Part shown: one piece after another, positions 1 through 8,376 of the stretch
How positions within the stretch are numbered: the first letter of the stretch is position 1
How the letters are laid out: the number at the start of each line of letters is the position of its first letter
Assembly (NCBI RefSeq): GCF_041022165.1
Contig: NZ_CP163302.1
Coordinates: forward strand, 1,798,001 to 1,862,000
Reading direction: 5' to 3'
Origin: Sinomonas sp. P10A9
GTDB lineage: Bacteria; Actinomycetota; Actinomycetes; Actinomycetales; Micrococcaceae
Length of the DNA: 64,000 nucleotides
Program-made: the position numbers and the translations under genes
Notes under the pieces: model-generated
Database searches by the model: none
What the model saw: only the letters and a program-made list of their open reading frames with translations
What the model was told of the DNA's origin: nothing

Positions 1-292
<292 letters not shown>

Positions 293-306
293 CGTCGACA
301 GGGCGT

Positions 307-323
307 GGTGCCAGCGCGGCACC
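307..323. terminator. short hairpin between convergent aroG and kinase genes
   Basis: GGTGCC (307-312) and GGCACC (318-323) form a 6-bp stem with a 5-nt loop in the 39-nt gap between two convergent genes. There is no T-run. Terminator function is inferred only from position and symmetry. Confidence 0.35.
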
Positions 324-331
324 GGTAGGGC

Positions 332-2374
332 TCAGGCGACCGTGATCGTGATCGTCGAGCCCTCCGGCTGGGCGCCCGTCTTGTCCTGGCCCGCGACGAG
401 GCCGAAGATCGGACGTCCGTAGGTATAGCTGCTCTTGACGGTGAACCCGGCGGCCTGCAGCAGCTGGGTCGCCTCCTTCTCGCTCTTGCCGAAGACATCG
501 GGTACCTGAACGAGCTTCGGGCCCTTCGAGATGGTGAGGGTGACCTTGCCCCCCTTGGTGAGGGTGGCGCCGTCGACCGGATCCTGCGCGGCGACAGACC
601 CCTTGGGCACGGTCTTGTCATTGACCTCGTCCGTCGAGACCACCGGGTCGAGTCCCGCGGCGCGCAGGGCCGCGAGGGCGTCGGACTGCGTCATCCCGAC
701 GACCTTGGGCACGGGAATCGGCTGCGGCCCCTTGGAGACGGTCAGCGACACCGTCGAGCCGTGGCGCAGAGGCGTTCCGGACGCGGGGTCCTGGGCGACG
801 ACGGTTCCGGAGGGCACGGTGTCGCTGTAAGTCTGCGTGATGGTCCCGACTGTGTCCTTCGCGGCGGTGATGGCCGCCTTGGCGTGATCAGCCGTTGCCC
901 CGACGAGGTTCTCGAGCGGGAAGAGCTCGGGGCCTTTGGACACGAGGACATCCACTCCCTGAAACCTGCGGATCTGGGTCCCTGATGCTGGCATGCTGCC
1001 CACGATGAGCCCGGACGTGACGGCGTCGTCGAACACGTCCCGGGTCGAAAACGTGAGCCCCGCCTGCTCGAAGAGCGGGCGTGCCTGCTCGACGGTTAGG
1101 TCCTTGACGGGCGGCACGGTCGCGGCCGCTCCCGGCCCCACACCGAAGAACCACCCGGCCAGCGCCGCGAGAACGGCGAGGAGCAGGACGACGATCGCCC
1201 ACACGGCACCGCGGCGCCGGCGGTTGCCGGGCAGGAGCGTGCGGGTCGGGGTCGCTGCGGCGGCGGCTGACTGCTTGGCCTCCTCGCGCTCAAGCCGACG
1301 CAGCTCGCGGCCCGTCGGGGCGTGCTCCGGCTGCGGCATGACGCTCGTGTGCTGCGTCGGGTACGCCGAGCCGATCACTTCCGTGCGGCCCGCGGGCAGC
1401 GCCTCGGTCTGGGTGCCGACGCCGGTCGGGGGCTGAGGGATGTATTGGGTCTGCGCGGAATCCGGTGCGGAATCCTGTGCGGAATCCGGTGCGGACTCCG
1501 GCGTGTGGGCGGCGTGCAGGTCGAGCTGGGCGTCTGTCAGGTGCGTCCGGATGTGCCTGATCTCGTCGAGGAGGGCCTCGGAGCTGACGGGCCGGTCCTC
1601 GGGATCGCGTGCCGACGTCCATTGCACGAGCTCATCGAGCTCCGGAGAGAGCCCTGGGACCAGCGCGGAGGGCGGCGGGACGTCCTGCGTGACATGCTGC
1701 ATGGCGACCTGCACGGGTATATCGCCGCGGTAGGGCTGGTGGCCCGTGAGCAGCTCGTAGAGCATGATTCCGACGGAGTACAGATCGCTGCGGGCGTCGC
1801 TCCCGGTGCGCTGCACCAGCTCGGGGGCGATGTACCCGACGGTGCCCAGGGTGAGGCCGGTGTTGGTCGACGTCGTCACGGCGCGCGCGAGGCCGAAGTC
1901 GGCGACCTTGATCTGCCCCTTGTCCCCGAGGAGGACATTCTCGGGCTTGATGTCCCGGTGGATGAGCCCGGCCGCGTGGGCCGCTGTGAGGCCGTCCACG
2001 ACCGCGTCGATGAGCGCGAGGGCCTGGCGCGGTGGAAGTGCTCCGCGCTCGTTGAGCAGGTCCCGCAGATTCCTGCCGGGCACATACTCCATGACGATGA
2101 AGAAGATCTCGTCGTCGTGTCCGCGGTCGAGCACGGAGACGACGTGCGGGTGCGAGAGCCGCGCGGCGGCTTTGGCCTCGCGCTCGAGCCGGTCCGCGAA
2201 CGTCGGATCCTGGCTCAGATGGGGATGCAGGACCTTGAGGGCAACCTCTCGGTCGAGGTTCGTGTCCGTGGCAAGGTAGACAGTGGCCATGCCACCCATG
2301 GCAAGGCGCGATACCACGTGGTACCGCCCGCCCACGAGCGAGCCGACGAGCGCATCGCTCAGCTTTCCATTCAC
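332..2374 (-). CDS. Ser/Thr protein kinase with four PASTA repeats
   Basis: A 680-residue membrane kinase. The cytoplasmic kinase domain covers residues 17-275: glycine loop LAMGGMATVY, ATP-binding Lys47 in VALKVL, catalytic HRD at 139-141, DFG at 159-161. A linker with a short S-A-P-D repeat (about 292-308) leads to a basic stop-transfer sequence (RRRR) and one transmembrane helix at about 390-411. Four extracytoplasmic PASTA domains follow, each ending near a VSKGP/ISKGP-type boundary (about 420-484, 485-553, 554-620, 621-680). PASTA domains of PknB/Stk1-type kinases bind muropeptides or lipid II, so this is probably a cell-wall-sensing kinase. The M. tuberculosis kinase at the same locus, PknL, lacks PASTA repeats. 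The nearby Rv2175c-like protein is a plausible substrate by analogy with PknL. Family assignment is firm; ligand and substrates are inference. Confidence 0.95.
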   Translation of the reverse strand: MNGKLSDALVGSLVGGRYHVVSRLAMGGMATVYLATDTNLDREVALKVLHPHLSQDPTFADRLEREAKAAARLSHPHVVSVLDRGHDDEIFFIVMEYVPGRNLRDLLNERGALPPRQALALIDAVVDGLTAAHAAGLIHRDIKPENVLLGDKGQIKVADFGLARAVTTSTNTGLTLGTVGYIAPELVQRTGSDARSDLYSVGIMLYELLTGHQPYRGDIPVQVAMQHVTQDVPPPSALVPGLSPELDELVQWTSARDPEDRPVSSEALLDEIRHIRTHLTDAQLDLHAAHTPESAPDSAQDSAPDSAQTQYIPQPPTGVGTQTEALPAGRTEVIGSAYPTQHTSVMPQPEHAPTGRELRRLEREEAKQSAAAAATPTRTLLPGNRRRRGAVWAIVVLLLAVLAALAGWFFGVGPGAAATVPPVKDLTVEQARPLFEQAGLTFSTRDVFDDAVTSGLIVGSMPASGTQIRRFQGVDVLVSKGPELFPLENLVGATADHAKAAITAAKDTVGTITQTYSDTVPSGTVVAQDPASGTPLRHGSTVSLTVSKGPQPIPVPKVVGMTQSDALAALRAAGLDPVVSTDEVNDKTVPKGSVAAQDPVDGATLTKGGKVTLTISKGPKLVQVPDVFGKSEKEATQLLQAAGFTVKSSYTYGRPIFGLVAGQDKTGAQPEGSTITITVA

Positions 2375-2421
2375 CCCACGATCCTAAGCGCTACGCCTTG
2401 AGTGCAGCCTGAGGCCGAGTC

Positions 2422-3606
2422 TCAGGAGAACGTGGCCTTGTGGGCCTTCACAGCGGCGACGTACTGCTTCGTGTCGTCGTACAGCCCATGCTTGGCGACC
2501 GAGTACTGGCCCTGGTAGTACCCGGCGATTGCGGTGTCCTCGTCCTTGCTCGTGCGGACGAGAGCACGGATGATCGCTACCCCGGCCGTGGCGTTGTCAT
2601 AGGGGTCGAGCAGGTTGAGCGTCCGCCCCACCAGGTCGGAAGCCCACTGGCCCGAGGACGGAACGAGCTGCATGGCGCCGATCGCGTTCGCGGGCGAGAC
2701 CGCGCGCTGGCTGAAGCCCGACTCCTGGTACGCGAAGGCCAGAGCGAGTGCTGGGTCGACTCCCATCCGGCGTGCGGTGTCCGTGATGATCTGCTTCATC
2801 TCGGCGCGGCTCGGCACGGGGGCGGCGTTCAGGAGCCTCTTGTTCTCGTTGGCGGACGCGACTGTTGCCGTCGGGTACTTGTACCCCATGAAGCTGTCGG
2901 CGACGAGCGGCTTGACGGGCTCCGACGAGGCGGGCGTCACGCTCGAGGCAGGTTCGGCGCTGCCGACGGGCACCGGTACTTTGAGGGTACGGCCCGCGTA
3001 GATGACGCTGGTGAGGCTCAGAGAGTTCGCGGCGAGCAGATCGCCCAGGGGTACGCTGAGGCGCGCGCTGATGCCGTAGAGCGTGTCCCCGGGCCGGATC
3101 GTGTAAGTCGTGCTCTGGGACGGCTGCATGGCGGCAGAGGCGGACGACGACGGGGGGCTGGCTGGCGCTGGCGGCGCACCGAGGAGTCGGATCACCTGCC
3201 CGGGGCGGATGATCGTCGACGGGGTCAGGCCGTTGAGGGCAAGGACGTCGGCGACCCCCAGGCCGTACTTGGCCGCGATCGCCGTCACGGTGTCTCCGGC
3301 GCGCACGGTGTGAGTTGCGGGCGGATCGGCCTGCAGCGATTCTCCCCGGGCGGGCCCCCCCTGCTGTGGAACCGCGAGGCGTGCGGGGACCAGTGCGGCG
3401 ATCTCGGCCGCGGGCACCACGGCGGCCTGGCCCGTACGATCGGGGGCCGTCGAGATGGCGCCCTGACGCTGCACAGCGGGGGCCGTGGCAGATGCGGGTG
3501 CCGCAAGTGCCAGCGAGGAAAGGGCGACCACGGGAAGGACCGCTGTTGCCGCAACGAGGGGCAGGGGCTTGGCAGCAGTGGACCTGTTCGTGCCGGGCGT
3601 GCTCAT
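2422..3606 (-). CDS. secreted LysM lytic transglycosylase (SLT domain)
   Basis: A 394-residue exported cell-wall hydrolase. Start ATG 3606 is preceded by AAGGAGG at good spacing; an in-frame start at 3639 has no such site. The N-terminus is a signal sequence with a hydrophobic core, probably cleaved after ASA near residue 40. Two LysM peptidoglycan-binding modules follow (about 98-142, with VRAGDTVTAIAAKYG; and 166-210, with IRPGDTLYGISARL), then a soluble lytic transglycosylase-type domain (about 265-394) whose ES motif in AFAYQESGFS gives the likely catalytic Glu295. The family cleaves the MurNAc-GlcNAc bond to 1,6-anhydro products. It lies just downstream of the PASTA kinase on the chromosome but has its own promoter region, which is unusually AT-rich. 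The kinase could regulate it, but nothing in the sequence shows this. Confidence 0.9.
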   Translation of the reverse strand: MSTPGTNRSTAAKPLPLVAATAVLPVVALSSLALAAPASATAPAVQRQGAISTAPDRTGQAAVVPAAEIAALVPARLAVPQQGGPARGESLQADPPATHTVRAGDTVTAIAAKYGLGVADVLALNGLTPSTIIRPGQVIRLLGAPPAPASPPSSSASAAMQPSQSTTYTIRPGDTLYGISARLSVPLGDLLAANSLSLTSVIYAGRTLKVPVPVGSAEPASSVTPASSEPVKPLVADSFMGYKYPTATVASANENKRLLNAAPVPSRAEMKQIITDTARRMGVDPALALAFAYQESGFSQRAVSPANAIGAMQLVPSSGQWASDLVGRTLNLLDPYDNATAGVAIIRALVRTSKDEDTAIAGYYQGQYSVAKHGLYDDTKQYVAAVKAHKATFS

Positions 3607-3660
3607 CGGTCGACCTCCTTGAGCCGGGGGTGGTGTCACTGGTGTGAGGTGAGATACCGG

Positions 3661-3735
3661 AGATTCATGATGTGATTTGAGTGATTAATTTCGACTGATG
3701 TTACTAGAGTGACGATTGTGAATCTCTCACGATTA
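3661..3735. promoter_or_regulatory. AT-rich divergent promoter/operator region
   Basis: This stretch between the divergent transglycosylase and Rv2175c-like genes is far richer in A/T than its surroundings. It holds repeated GTGATT-like words (GTGATTTGAGTGATT at 3672-3686, GTGA at 3709-3712 and 3718-3721), a GTAACA word on the minus strand (3699-3704) and a possible plus-strand -35 TTGAGT at 3677. I cannot assign a regulator or exact start sites. Confidence 0.4.
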
Positions 3736-3804
3736 GCCAGCCCGCACAAGACAGCGGCAACCCCGGACTAGGTGGACAGGCCTGTGCCGTGGCAGGCTGG
3801 TGAC

Positions 3805-4158
3805 GTGAGTGATATTGAAAATCTGGTGTCTGAATGGCTTCCCCTGCCGGACGTTGCGGAGCGACTCGGCTGCACGGTCACGAAGGTGCACGCCCTGCTG
3901 GATGAACGCGCCCTTGTTGCAGCGCGAGTCGGCGAGAAGAATGTCCGATCCGTCCCCGCACTATTTCTCGACGGGAATGCCATAGTGGACAGCCTCAAAG
4001 GAACCGTTGCTGTCCTAGTAGATGCGGGCTTCAGCGATGAAGAGCTGATCGGGTGGCTCTTCACACCGGATGAATCCCTGCGCGGCCGGCCCATCGACGC
4101 ACTGCGCGAGGGCCGCAAGACCGAGATCCGCCGGCGGGCCCAGATCCTCGCCTGGTAG
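3805..4158 (+). CDS. Rv2175c-family DNA-binding protein
   Basis: A 117-residue cytoplasmic protein. The N-terminal half carries a helix-turn-helix of the excisionase/MerR-like type (LPDVAERLGCTVTKVHALLDE), followed by a compact C-terminal domain ending KTEIRRRAQILAW. This pattern matches the Rv2175c family, which in M. tuberculosis binds DNA weakly and is phosphorylated by the neighbouring kinase PknL. I chose GTG 3805, which begins just before the conserved IENLVSEWLPLPDVAE segment; GTG 3772 and 3784 are in-frame alternatives and none has a strong ribosome site. The locus order kinase - hydrolase - Rv2175c - idsA makes it a candidate target of the PASTA kinase. Its DNA target is unknown. Confidence 0.8.
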   Translation: MSDIENLVSEWLPLPDVAERLGCTVTKVHALLDERALVAARVGEKNVRSVPALFLDGNAIVDSLKGTVAVLVDAGFSDEELIGWLFTPDESLRGRPIDALREGRKTEIRRRAQILAW

Positions 4159-4166
4159 GAGTCCTG

Positions 4167-4191
4167 GCCTGACGGGCACCTGGCGTCAGGC
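4167..4191. terminator. hairpin between convergent genes
   Basis: GCCTGACG (4167-4174) pairs with CGTCAGGC (4184-4191) around a 9-nt loop. It overlaps the stop codon of the minus-strand polyprenyl synthase gene and lies just after the plus-strand gene, so it could serve both directions. There is no T-run. Confidence 0.5.
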
Positions 4192-5292
4192 GGCGCGTCG
4201 CACCGCCGCGAGGCCGAGGGCCTCGAGCGCGGCGCGCACGTCGACGTCGAGGTGGAGCCGGGCCAGAGCCGCGAAGGCTCTGCCCGAGAGCTCGTCGATG
4301 AGTCCCTCCACCGCGTTGAGCGCGCCCGTGGTGCTGATGATGTCCCGCAGCCGGTCGACGTCGTCGATCCCGAGGTCCTCACGCCCGAGCCCGCTTTCGA
4401 GCGTTGCCCCGGCGGCGCCGTCGGCCGCGTCGAGAGCGAGCGCGACGAGGACGGTCCGCTTGCCCTCGCGGAGGTCGTCACCGGCCGGCTTCCCCGTGGT
4501 CTGGGGGTCACCGAAGACGCCGAGCACGTCGTCGCGCAGCTGGAAGGCCTCCCCAAGCGGGAGGGAGAACGCCGAGTAGGCGGCCAGCAGGGCTTCGTCG
4601 GCCCCAGCGAGCGCCCCGCCGATGGCCAGAGGATGCTCCATGGAGTACTTCGCACTCTTGTACCGGATCACGTTCCTGGCGCGGACCACGGCGTCCTCGC
4701 GGGGACGGGTCCGGCCAGCCACTTCCTCGAGGATGTCGAGGTACTGGCCAGCCATGACCTCGGCCCGCATGGTGTTGAAGATCCGGCGAGCCGTCGTGGC
4801 CGGCCCCGCGGCGGGGCCGACAGCGGTGAACGCCTCCTCGCTGAACGAGAGGCACAGGTCGCCGGTCAGAATGGCGGCGGCGTGGCCGAAGCGCTCCGCG
4901 TCGAGGCCCCAGCCCGATGCTTCATGCAGGGCGGCGAACCGCTCGTGCACGCTCGGCGCACCCCTGCGGGTGTCCGAGCGGTCGATGATGTCATCGTGGA
5001 TGAGTGCGGCGGACTGGAACAGCTCGAGCGCAACTCCCGCGCGGACCGGCTCCTCGGCGAGGACCGCACCGCCGGCCGCGCGCCAGCCCCAGTAGCCCAG
5101 GAGGGCCCGCAGCCGCTTGCCCCCGGAGGCGAGACCCGAGATCGCGTCCATGAGCGGCGCGACGTCGGCCGAGACGAGGTCCATCGCAGCCCGCTGGCCC
5201 TCGAGGAAGCCCTCGAGCTGCCCAGCGAGCGACTCCCGGTACGTCTCCTGCTCGGCCTCGAATCCGGAGGGATCCGGCTGCACTCGGTTCAC
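4186..5292 (-). CDS. idsA: long-chain polyprenyl diphosphate synthase (IdsA/GrcC type)
   Basis: A 368-residue all-helical trans-prenyltransferase. It adds isopentenyl diphosphate units to an allylic primer in the cytoplasm; products in this family feed quinone, carotenoid or other isoprenoid synthesis. The first aspartate-rich motif is DDIIDRSDTRRG (residues 100-111) and the second is RDDVLGVFGD (about 253-262), the two Mg-diphosphate binding sites. GGKR near residue 57 is the usual isopentenyl diphosphate-binding lysine/arginine region. Length and motifs are typical. Chain length (C20 to C45) cannot be read reliably. An idsA-type gene lies near Rv2175c in mycobacteria too, so the position is conserved. 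The ATG at 5292 starts MNRVQPD. Confidence 0.9.
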   Translation of the reverse strand: MNRVQPDPSGFEAEQETYRESLAGQLEGFLEGQRAAMDLVSADVAPLMDAISGLASGGKRLRALLGYWGWRAAGGAVLAEEPVRAGVALELFQSAALIHDDIIDRSDTRRGAPSVHERFAALHEASGWGLDAERFGHAAAILTGDLCLSFSEEAFTAVGPAAGPATTARRIFNTMRAEVMAGQYLDILEEVAGRTRPREDAVVRARNVIRYKSAKYSMEHPLAIGGALAGADEALLAAYSAFSLPLGEAFQLRDDVLGVFGDPQTTGKPAGDDLREGKRTVLVALALDAADGAAGATLESGLGREDLGIDDVDRLRDIISTTGALNAVEGLIDELSGRAFAALARLHLDVDVRAALEALGLAAVRRAA

Positions 5293-5341
5293 GCTGCTCC
5301 TTGGCGGGGACGACTGCTTCAGTGACGGCTGAAGGGGACGG

Positions 5342-5905
5342 CTACTTCAGCGCGGATGGCGCCACGGAGATACTGACCGTCGCCACGGCTTGGCCGTTCG
5401 CGGTCACGACCGTGATGGTTGCCGTCTCCGAGCCGTTGGAGCGGATGAAGTCGCGCAGGAGGGTACCCGCGGAAGCCATCGCCGACGCCGCGCCGGTCGA
5501 GCTCGCGGCGGGGACCGCCGTGAAGCCCTGGTCCGTGAGGACCTTGGTGTAGTAGTCGAGCATCTCGGCTGCGGACGACTTGCTGCTCGATGCGACGAGG
5601 GACGCCACGGCGGGAGTCGTCGACGCGTCGAAGCTCGTCGCGAGGGCGGCGGCGCCGGGCATGAGCGGCAGGGTCTTCGACGGGAAGCCCGAGGCGATCG
5701 CGCTCACGGTCCCGCTAGCCGAAGCCGATGCCGACGCGGTGGCCCGCGAGGTCGAGGATGCGGAGGCCGAGGCGGAGCTCGAAGGCGGGGTGGTGCTCTG
5801 CCCCGACCCTGCGGTTGGGCCGCTGCAGGCAGCCATGGCGAGCGCGGCCGAAGCCAGCGCTGTGGCACCTGCAAGCCGACGAATCCTGTGGGTCGTGAGT
5901 GCCAT
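5342..5905 (-). CDS. small secreted lipoprotein, unknown function
   Basis: A 187-residue protein with a lipoprotein signal. A short basic start (MALTTHRIRRLAG) is followed by a hydrophobic stretch and a lipobox ending AMAAC, so the cysteine near residue 27 is the likely lipid anchor. A Ser/Ala/Thr-rich linker of roughly 50 residues precedes a folded C-terminal part (MLDYYTKVLTDQGF and GSETATITVVTANGQAVATVSISVAP), which looks like a small alpha/beta domain. I do not recognise the family. ATG 5905 is preferred over ATG 5935 because it gives a normal signal-peptide n-region and lies downstream of GGAAGG. The promoter is probably TAGACT at 5949-5954, back to back with the dinB promoter. LspA, encoded at 28460, would process it. 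Confidence 0.7.
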   Translation of the reverse strand: MALTTHRIRRLAGATALASAALAMAACSGPTAGSGQSTTPPSSSASASASSTSRATASASASASGTVSAIASGFPSKTLPLMPGAAALATSFDASTTPAVASLVASSSKSSAAEMLDYYTKVLTDQGFTAVPAASSTGAASAMASAGTLLRDFIRSNGSETATITVVTANGQAVATVSISVAPSALK

Positions 5906-5948
5906 CGAGATTCCGTGTACCTTCCGTGGGCCCATTGAGGTCCCGCCC

Positions 5949-5954
5949 AGTCTA
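5949..5954 (-). promoter_or_regulatory. -10 element of the lipoprotein gene
   Basis: TAGACT on the minus strand, placing transcription start near 5942. No good -35 is visible. Confidence 0.4.
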
Positions 5955-5979
5955 GTGGGACCCGCTGACCCCGCCCGCC

Positions 5980-5985
5980 TACGAT
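5980..5985 (+). promoter_or_regulatory. -10 element of dinB, leaderless type
   Basis: TACGAT is followed by exactly 6 nt and then the GTG start of dinB, with no Shine-Dalgarno sequence. A leaderless mRNA is predicted. Confidence 0.55.
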
Positions 5986-5991
5986 GGACTC

Positions 5992-7257
5992 GTGGAGACG
6001 CCGGATGTACCTCGGCCGGATGAGCCGCGGAGAGAGCCGCTCGACGCCCAGAGGCGCCGGGGGATCCTGCACGTTGACATGGACGCGTTCTTCGTCGCAG
6101 TCGAGCAGCGCGAACGCCCCGAACTCCGCGGCCGCCGCGTGATCGTGGGCTTCCCTGCGGAACGCTCTGTGGTCCTCTCCGCGAGCTATGAAGCCCGTGC
6201 CTTTGGCATCCGCAGCGCGATGCCCATGCTCATCGCGCTGCGGCGCTGCCCGGACGCAATCGTCGTCGAGCCCCGTCACCACCTCTACTACGAGGTGTCC
6301 AAGGAGCTCATGAAGGTCTTCGGGGATTTCACGGACCTCGTCGAGCCGCTCAGCGTCGACGAGGCGTTCCTCGACGTATCCGGCGCCGTCCGGCGGCTGG
6401 GCGCCGCTCCGGAGGAGATTGCCGCGCAGATCAAGACACGCATCCGGGCGGACCTCGGGATCACTGCGTCCGTGGGGGTGGCCGGCACGAAGTTCGTTGC
6501 GAAGATCGCCTCGGCGAGGTCCAAGCCGGATGGGCTGCTGGTGGTTCGACCCGAAGACACGGTCGCATTCCTCCATGCGCTTCCCGTGGGTGCGCTCTGG
6601 GGGATCGGAGGCAAGACGCAGGAGGTACTCGCGCGCCTCGGCATCCATACGATCGCCGATCTGGCCCACACGCCGGACTCGACGCTCAAGCGTTCACTCG
6701 GCGCTCCCGGTCTGCACGCCAAGGGCCTGAGCTGGGGCCTCGACGAACGAGCGGTGACCCCCGTGCGTGAGGAGAAGAGCATCGGTGCCGAGGAGACGTT
6801 CGCCGCCGACGTCACGGACGATGCCGCGCTCCGTGCCGAGCTCCTTCGGCTCGCCCATCGCGTTGCCGGACGGCTCAGGGCGCAGGGGGTCGCGGCGGCG
6901 ACCGTGGTCCTCAAGCTGCGCTATTCCGATTTCTCGACGCTGTCCCGCTCGCATACCCTCACCGTGCCGACGGACAGCGCGCAGCATCTGTACTCGGCTG
7001 CCCGCCAACTGCTCGCTGCGCTGGGCAGCCGGCCTATGCCAGTGCGCCTCATCGGCCTTAGGGGCGAGCGGCTCGAGCGTGCCGCGGGCGCTCCACGGCA
7101 GCTGAGCCTGGACCGCATCGAGGACAACTGGCGCACTGCCGAGGAAACCCTCGACCGCGTGTCGGAGAAGTTCGGGGCTGGAATGATCCGCCCGGCCCGC
7201 CTCCTCGCCGAGCGGAGGGCCGCTGGTCACCGGGACGGGAGGCCTCCGCGGGGCTGA
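5992..7257 (+). CDS. dinB: DNA polymerase IV (Y-family)
   Basis: A 421-residue translesion polymerase. The palm motif HVDMDAFFVAVE carries catalytic Asp29 and Asp31, with Phe33 at the steric-gate position; LSVDEAFLDV carries Asp123-Glu124. The little-finger domain follows (about 260-370). The C-terminus (RAAGHRDGRPPRG) shows no clear beta-clamp-binding QLxLF motif at the very end, but QLSLD at about 367-371 is a plausible one. The enzyme extends past damaged bases with low fidelity. The GTG start is taken because a -10-like TACGAT sits 6 nt upstream, giving a leaderless message. I see no actinobacterial LexA box (TCGAAC-N4-GTTCGA-like) in the upstream gap, so it may not be SOS-controlled here. 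Confidence 0.95.
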   Translation: METPDVPRPDEPRREPLDAQRRRGILHVDMDAFFVAVEQRERPELRGRRVIVGFPAERSVVLSASYEARAFGIRSAMPMLIALRRCPDAIVVEPRHHLYYEVSKELMKVFGDFTDLVEPLSVDEAFLDVSGAVRRLGAAPEEIAAQIKTRIRADLGITASVGVAGTKFVAKIASARSKPDGLLVVRPEDTVAFLHALPVGALWGIGGKTQEVLARLGIHTIADLAHTPDSTLKRSLGAPGLHAKGLSWGLDERAVTPVREEKSIGAEETFAADVTDDAALRAELLRLAHRVAGRLRAQGVAAATVVLKLRYSDFSTLSRSHTLTVPTDSAQHLYSAARQLLAALGSRPMPVRLIGLRGERLERAAGAPRQLSLDRIEDNWRTAEETLDRVSEKFGAGMIRPARLLAERRAAGHRDGRPPRG

Positions 7258-7464
7258 GACATCCGAACGCGTGAGTCTCCCTGTTGGAACCTACCCGGAC
7301 GTCATATCCTTAAGGAACCTCGAATATTGGGAGCAGCGAGTCGGCTGGGGATTCAATCTGAGGCGGGTCGCAGCGGCTCGTCCGGCGAATGGAACCCGGA
7401 GCCGGTTCGATGCGTTGATGCAGGTGATGGGCCGTCCATCGTCCGCATGCGTGAAGGAGTCGCC

Positions 7465-7824
7465 ATGCCTCTCTCGGAGCACGAACAGAAGATGCTGGAG
7501 CAGCTCGAGAAGCAGCTCCACGAAGAGGATCCGAAGTTCGCTGATTCCATGGGTGCCGATGCCCTGCGGACCTTCTCGACCAAGCACATTGTGCTGGGCG
7601 TCTTGGGCGTGATCGTAGGCATCCTCGTCCTCCTCGTCGGAGTGAGCATCCAGAACATCTTCGTGGGCGTTCTGGGCTTCCTGCTCATGGGAGCGAGTGT
7701 CTACTACGGAACACTTCGGCGTCCGGGGCGGCGCCTGCGCTCGGGCGGCTCGAAGCGCAGCAGCGGCGGTTTCCTCCACAGACTTGAAGCGCAATGGGAG
7801 GAACGCCGGCGCGAGGAGGGCTGA
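7465..7824 (+). CDS. DUF3040 membrane protein
   Basis: A 119-residue protein starting MPLSEHEQKMLEQLEKQLHEEDPKFA, the hallmark of the actinobacterial DUF3040 family. GAAGGAG lies 5-6 nt before ATG 7465, so earlier in-frame starts are rejected. Two adjacent transmembrane helices (about residues 42-60 and 63-81) are separated by a tight turn, and the basic C-terminus (RRPGRRLRSGG, ending WEERRREEG) is probably cytoplasmic. Function is unknown. In many actinobacteria a DUF3040 gene lies just before mraZ, as here, so a link with the division cluster is suggested by position only. Confidence 0.88.
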   Translation: MPLSEHEQKMLEQLEKQLHEEDPKFADSMGADALRTFSTKHIVLGVLGVIVGILVLLVGVSIQNIFVGVLGFLLMGASVYYGTLRRPGRRLRSGGSKRSSGGFLHRLEAQWEERRREEG

Positions 7825-7955
7825 CCCCGGCCTCCGGGCCCCTGTTGAGGCTCGTCGCGTCGTCTGAACGCGTCCCCGCAATCGCCTGGAACGGCTCGGC
7901 GTTCGCGTGGCCGATGCCTTGAGCGCATGAATCCCGACCCCACCTGACGGCCTGA

Positions 7956-7987
7956 CTGCGCCCCGGAACTTCGGTTCCGGGGCGCAG
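7956..7987. terminator. strong 14-bp stem with UUCG loop
   Basis: CTGCGCCCCGGAAC (7956-7969) pairs perfectly with GTTCCGGGGCGCAG (7974-7987) around TTCG, the very stable C(UUCG)G tetraloop, followed by TTGTCTGT. It lies 131 nt after the DUF3040 gene and well before the mraZ promoter, so it should insulate the division cluster. The tail GGGCGCAGTTGTCTGTC is nearly repeated immediately downstream (GGGCGCAGTCGTCTGTC). Confidence 0.8.
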
Positions 7988-8348
7988 TTGTCTGTCCGGG
8001 CGCAGTCGTCTGTCGGTCTCCATCCGGCCTACGGCGGCGGACACCCCACCTTTTTCCCACGCCAGTGCTTTCTCTCAGGGCCCCTGCTTCGTCCCCGGCA
8101 CCCCACCTTCCTGACCGGGGATCGACTCTTGTTGCAGTCCTCCACTTTGCTCCCCGAACGGCGTCCGAACCCGTCCGAAGCGCCCGCCAGCGGGCTCGCG
8201 AAGGCTCTAGGGCGCCGTCGTGCGCCCTGGAACCTGGCGGCTTGGAAACGCACTCCACCACCCTCCACCGGTTCGGAAAGGCCCGGAAATCCGCGGAATG
8301 GTGGGGGAGTTTCTTGTACAGATGGTGCGACATGCGTGTCGGTACTCG
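7988..8348. other. non-coding region upstream of the mraZ promoter
   Basis: About 360 nt with no gene I can support. Reading frames here have poor actinobacterial codon bias and no ribosome sites. Visible items are a partial repeat of the terminator tail (about 7998-8015) and two exact copies of CACCCCACCTT (8042-8052 and 8099-8109). The reverse complement of that word contains GTGGGG, similar to the GTGG words in the mraZ operator. No function is assigned. Confidence 0.5.
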
Positions 8349-8376
8349 TTGACGGGGGAGGGGAGTGGAGTAAAGT
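8349..8376 (+). promoter_or_regulatory. mraZ (dcw cluster) promoter
   Basis: TTGACG (8349-8354) and TAAAGT (8371-8376) are separated by 16 nt, a good vegetative promoter. Transcription would start near 8383 and leave a leader of about 60 nt before mraZ. Confidence 0.65.

Noticed and set aside
3717..3731. Crp/GlxR site TGTGA-N5-TCACG
   Set aside because: Spacing is 5 instead of the required 6 and the right half deviates.
3607..3735. c-di-AMP (ydaO) riboswitch before the LysM transglycosylase
   Set aside because: Plausible because such genes often have one in actinobacteria, but the leader is short and I cannot see the conserved ydaO segments.
5936..5991. LexA/SOS box before dinB
   Set aside because: No TCGAAC/GTTCGA-type palindrome present in the gap.
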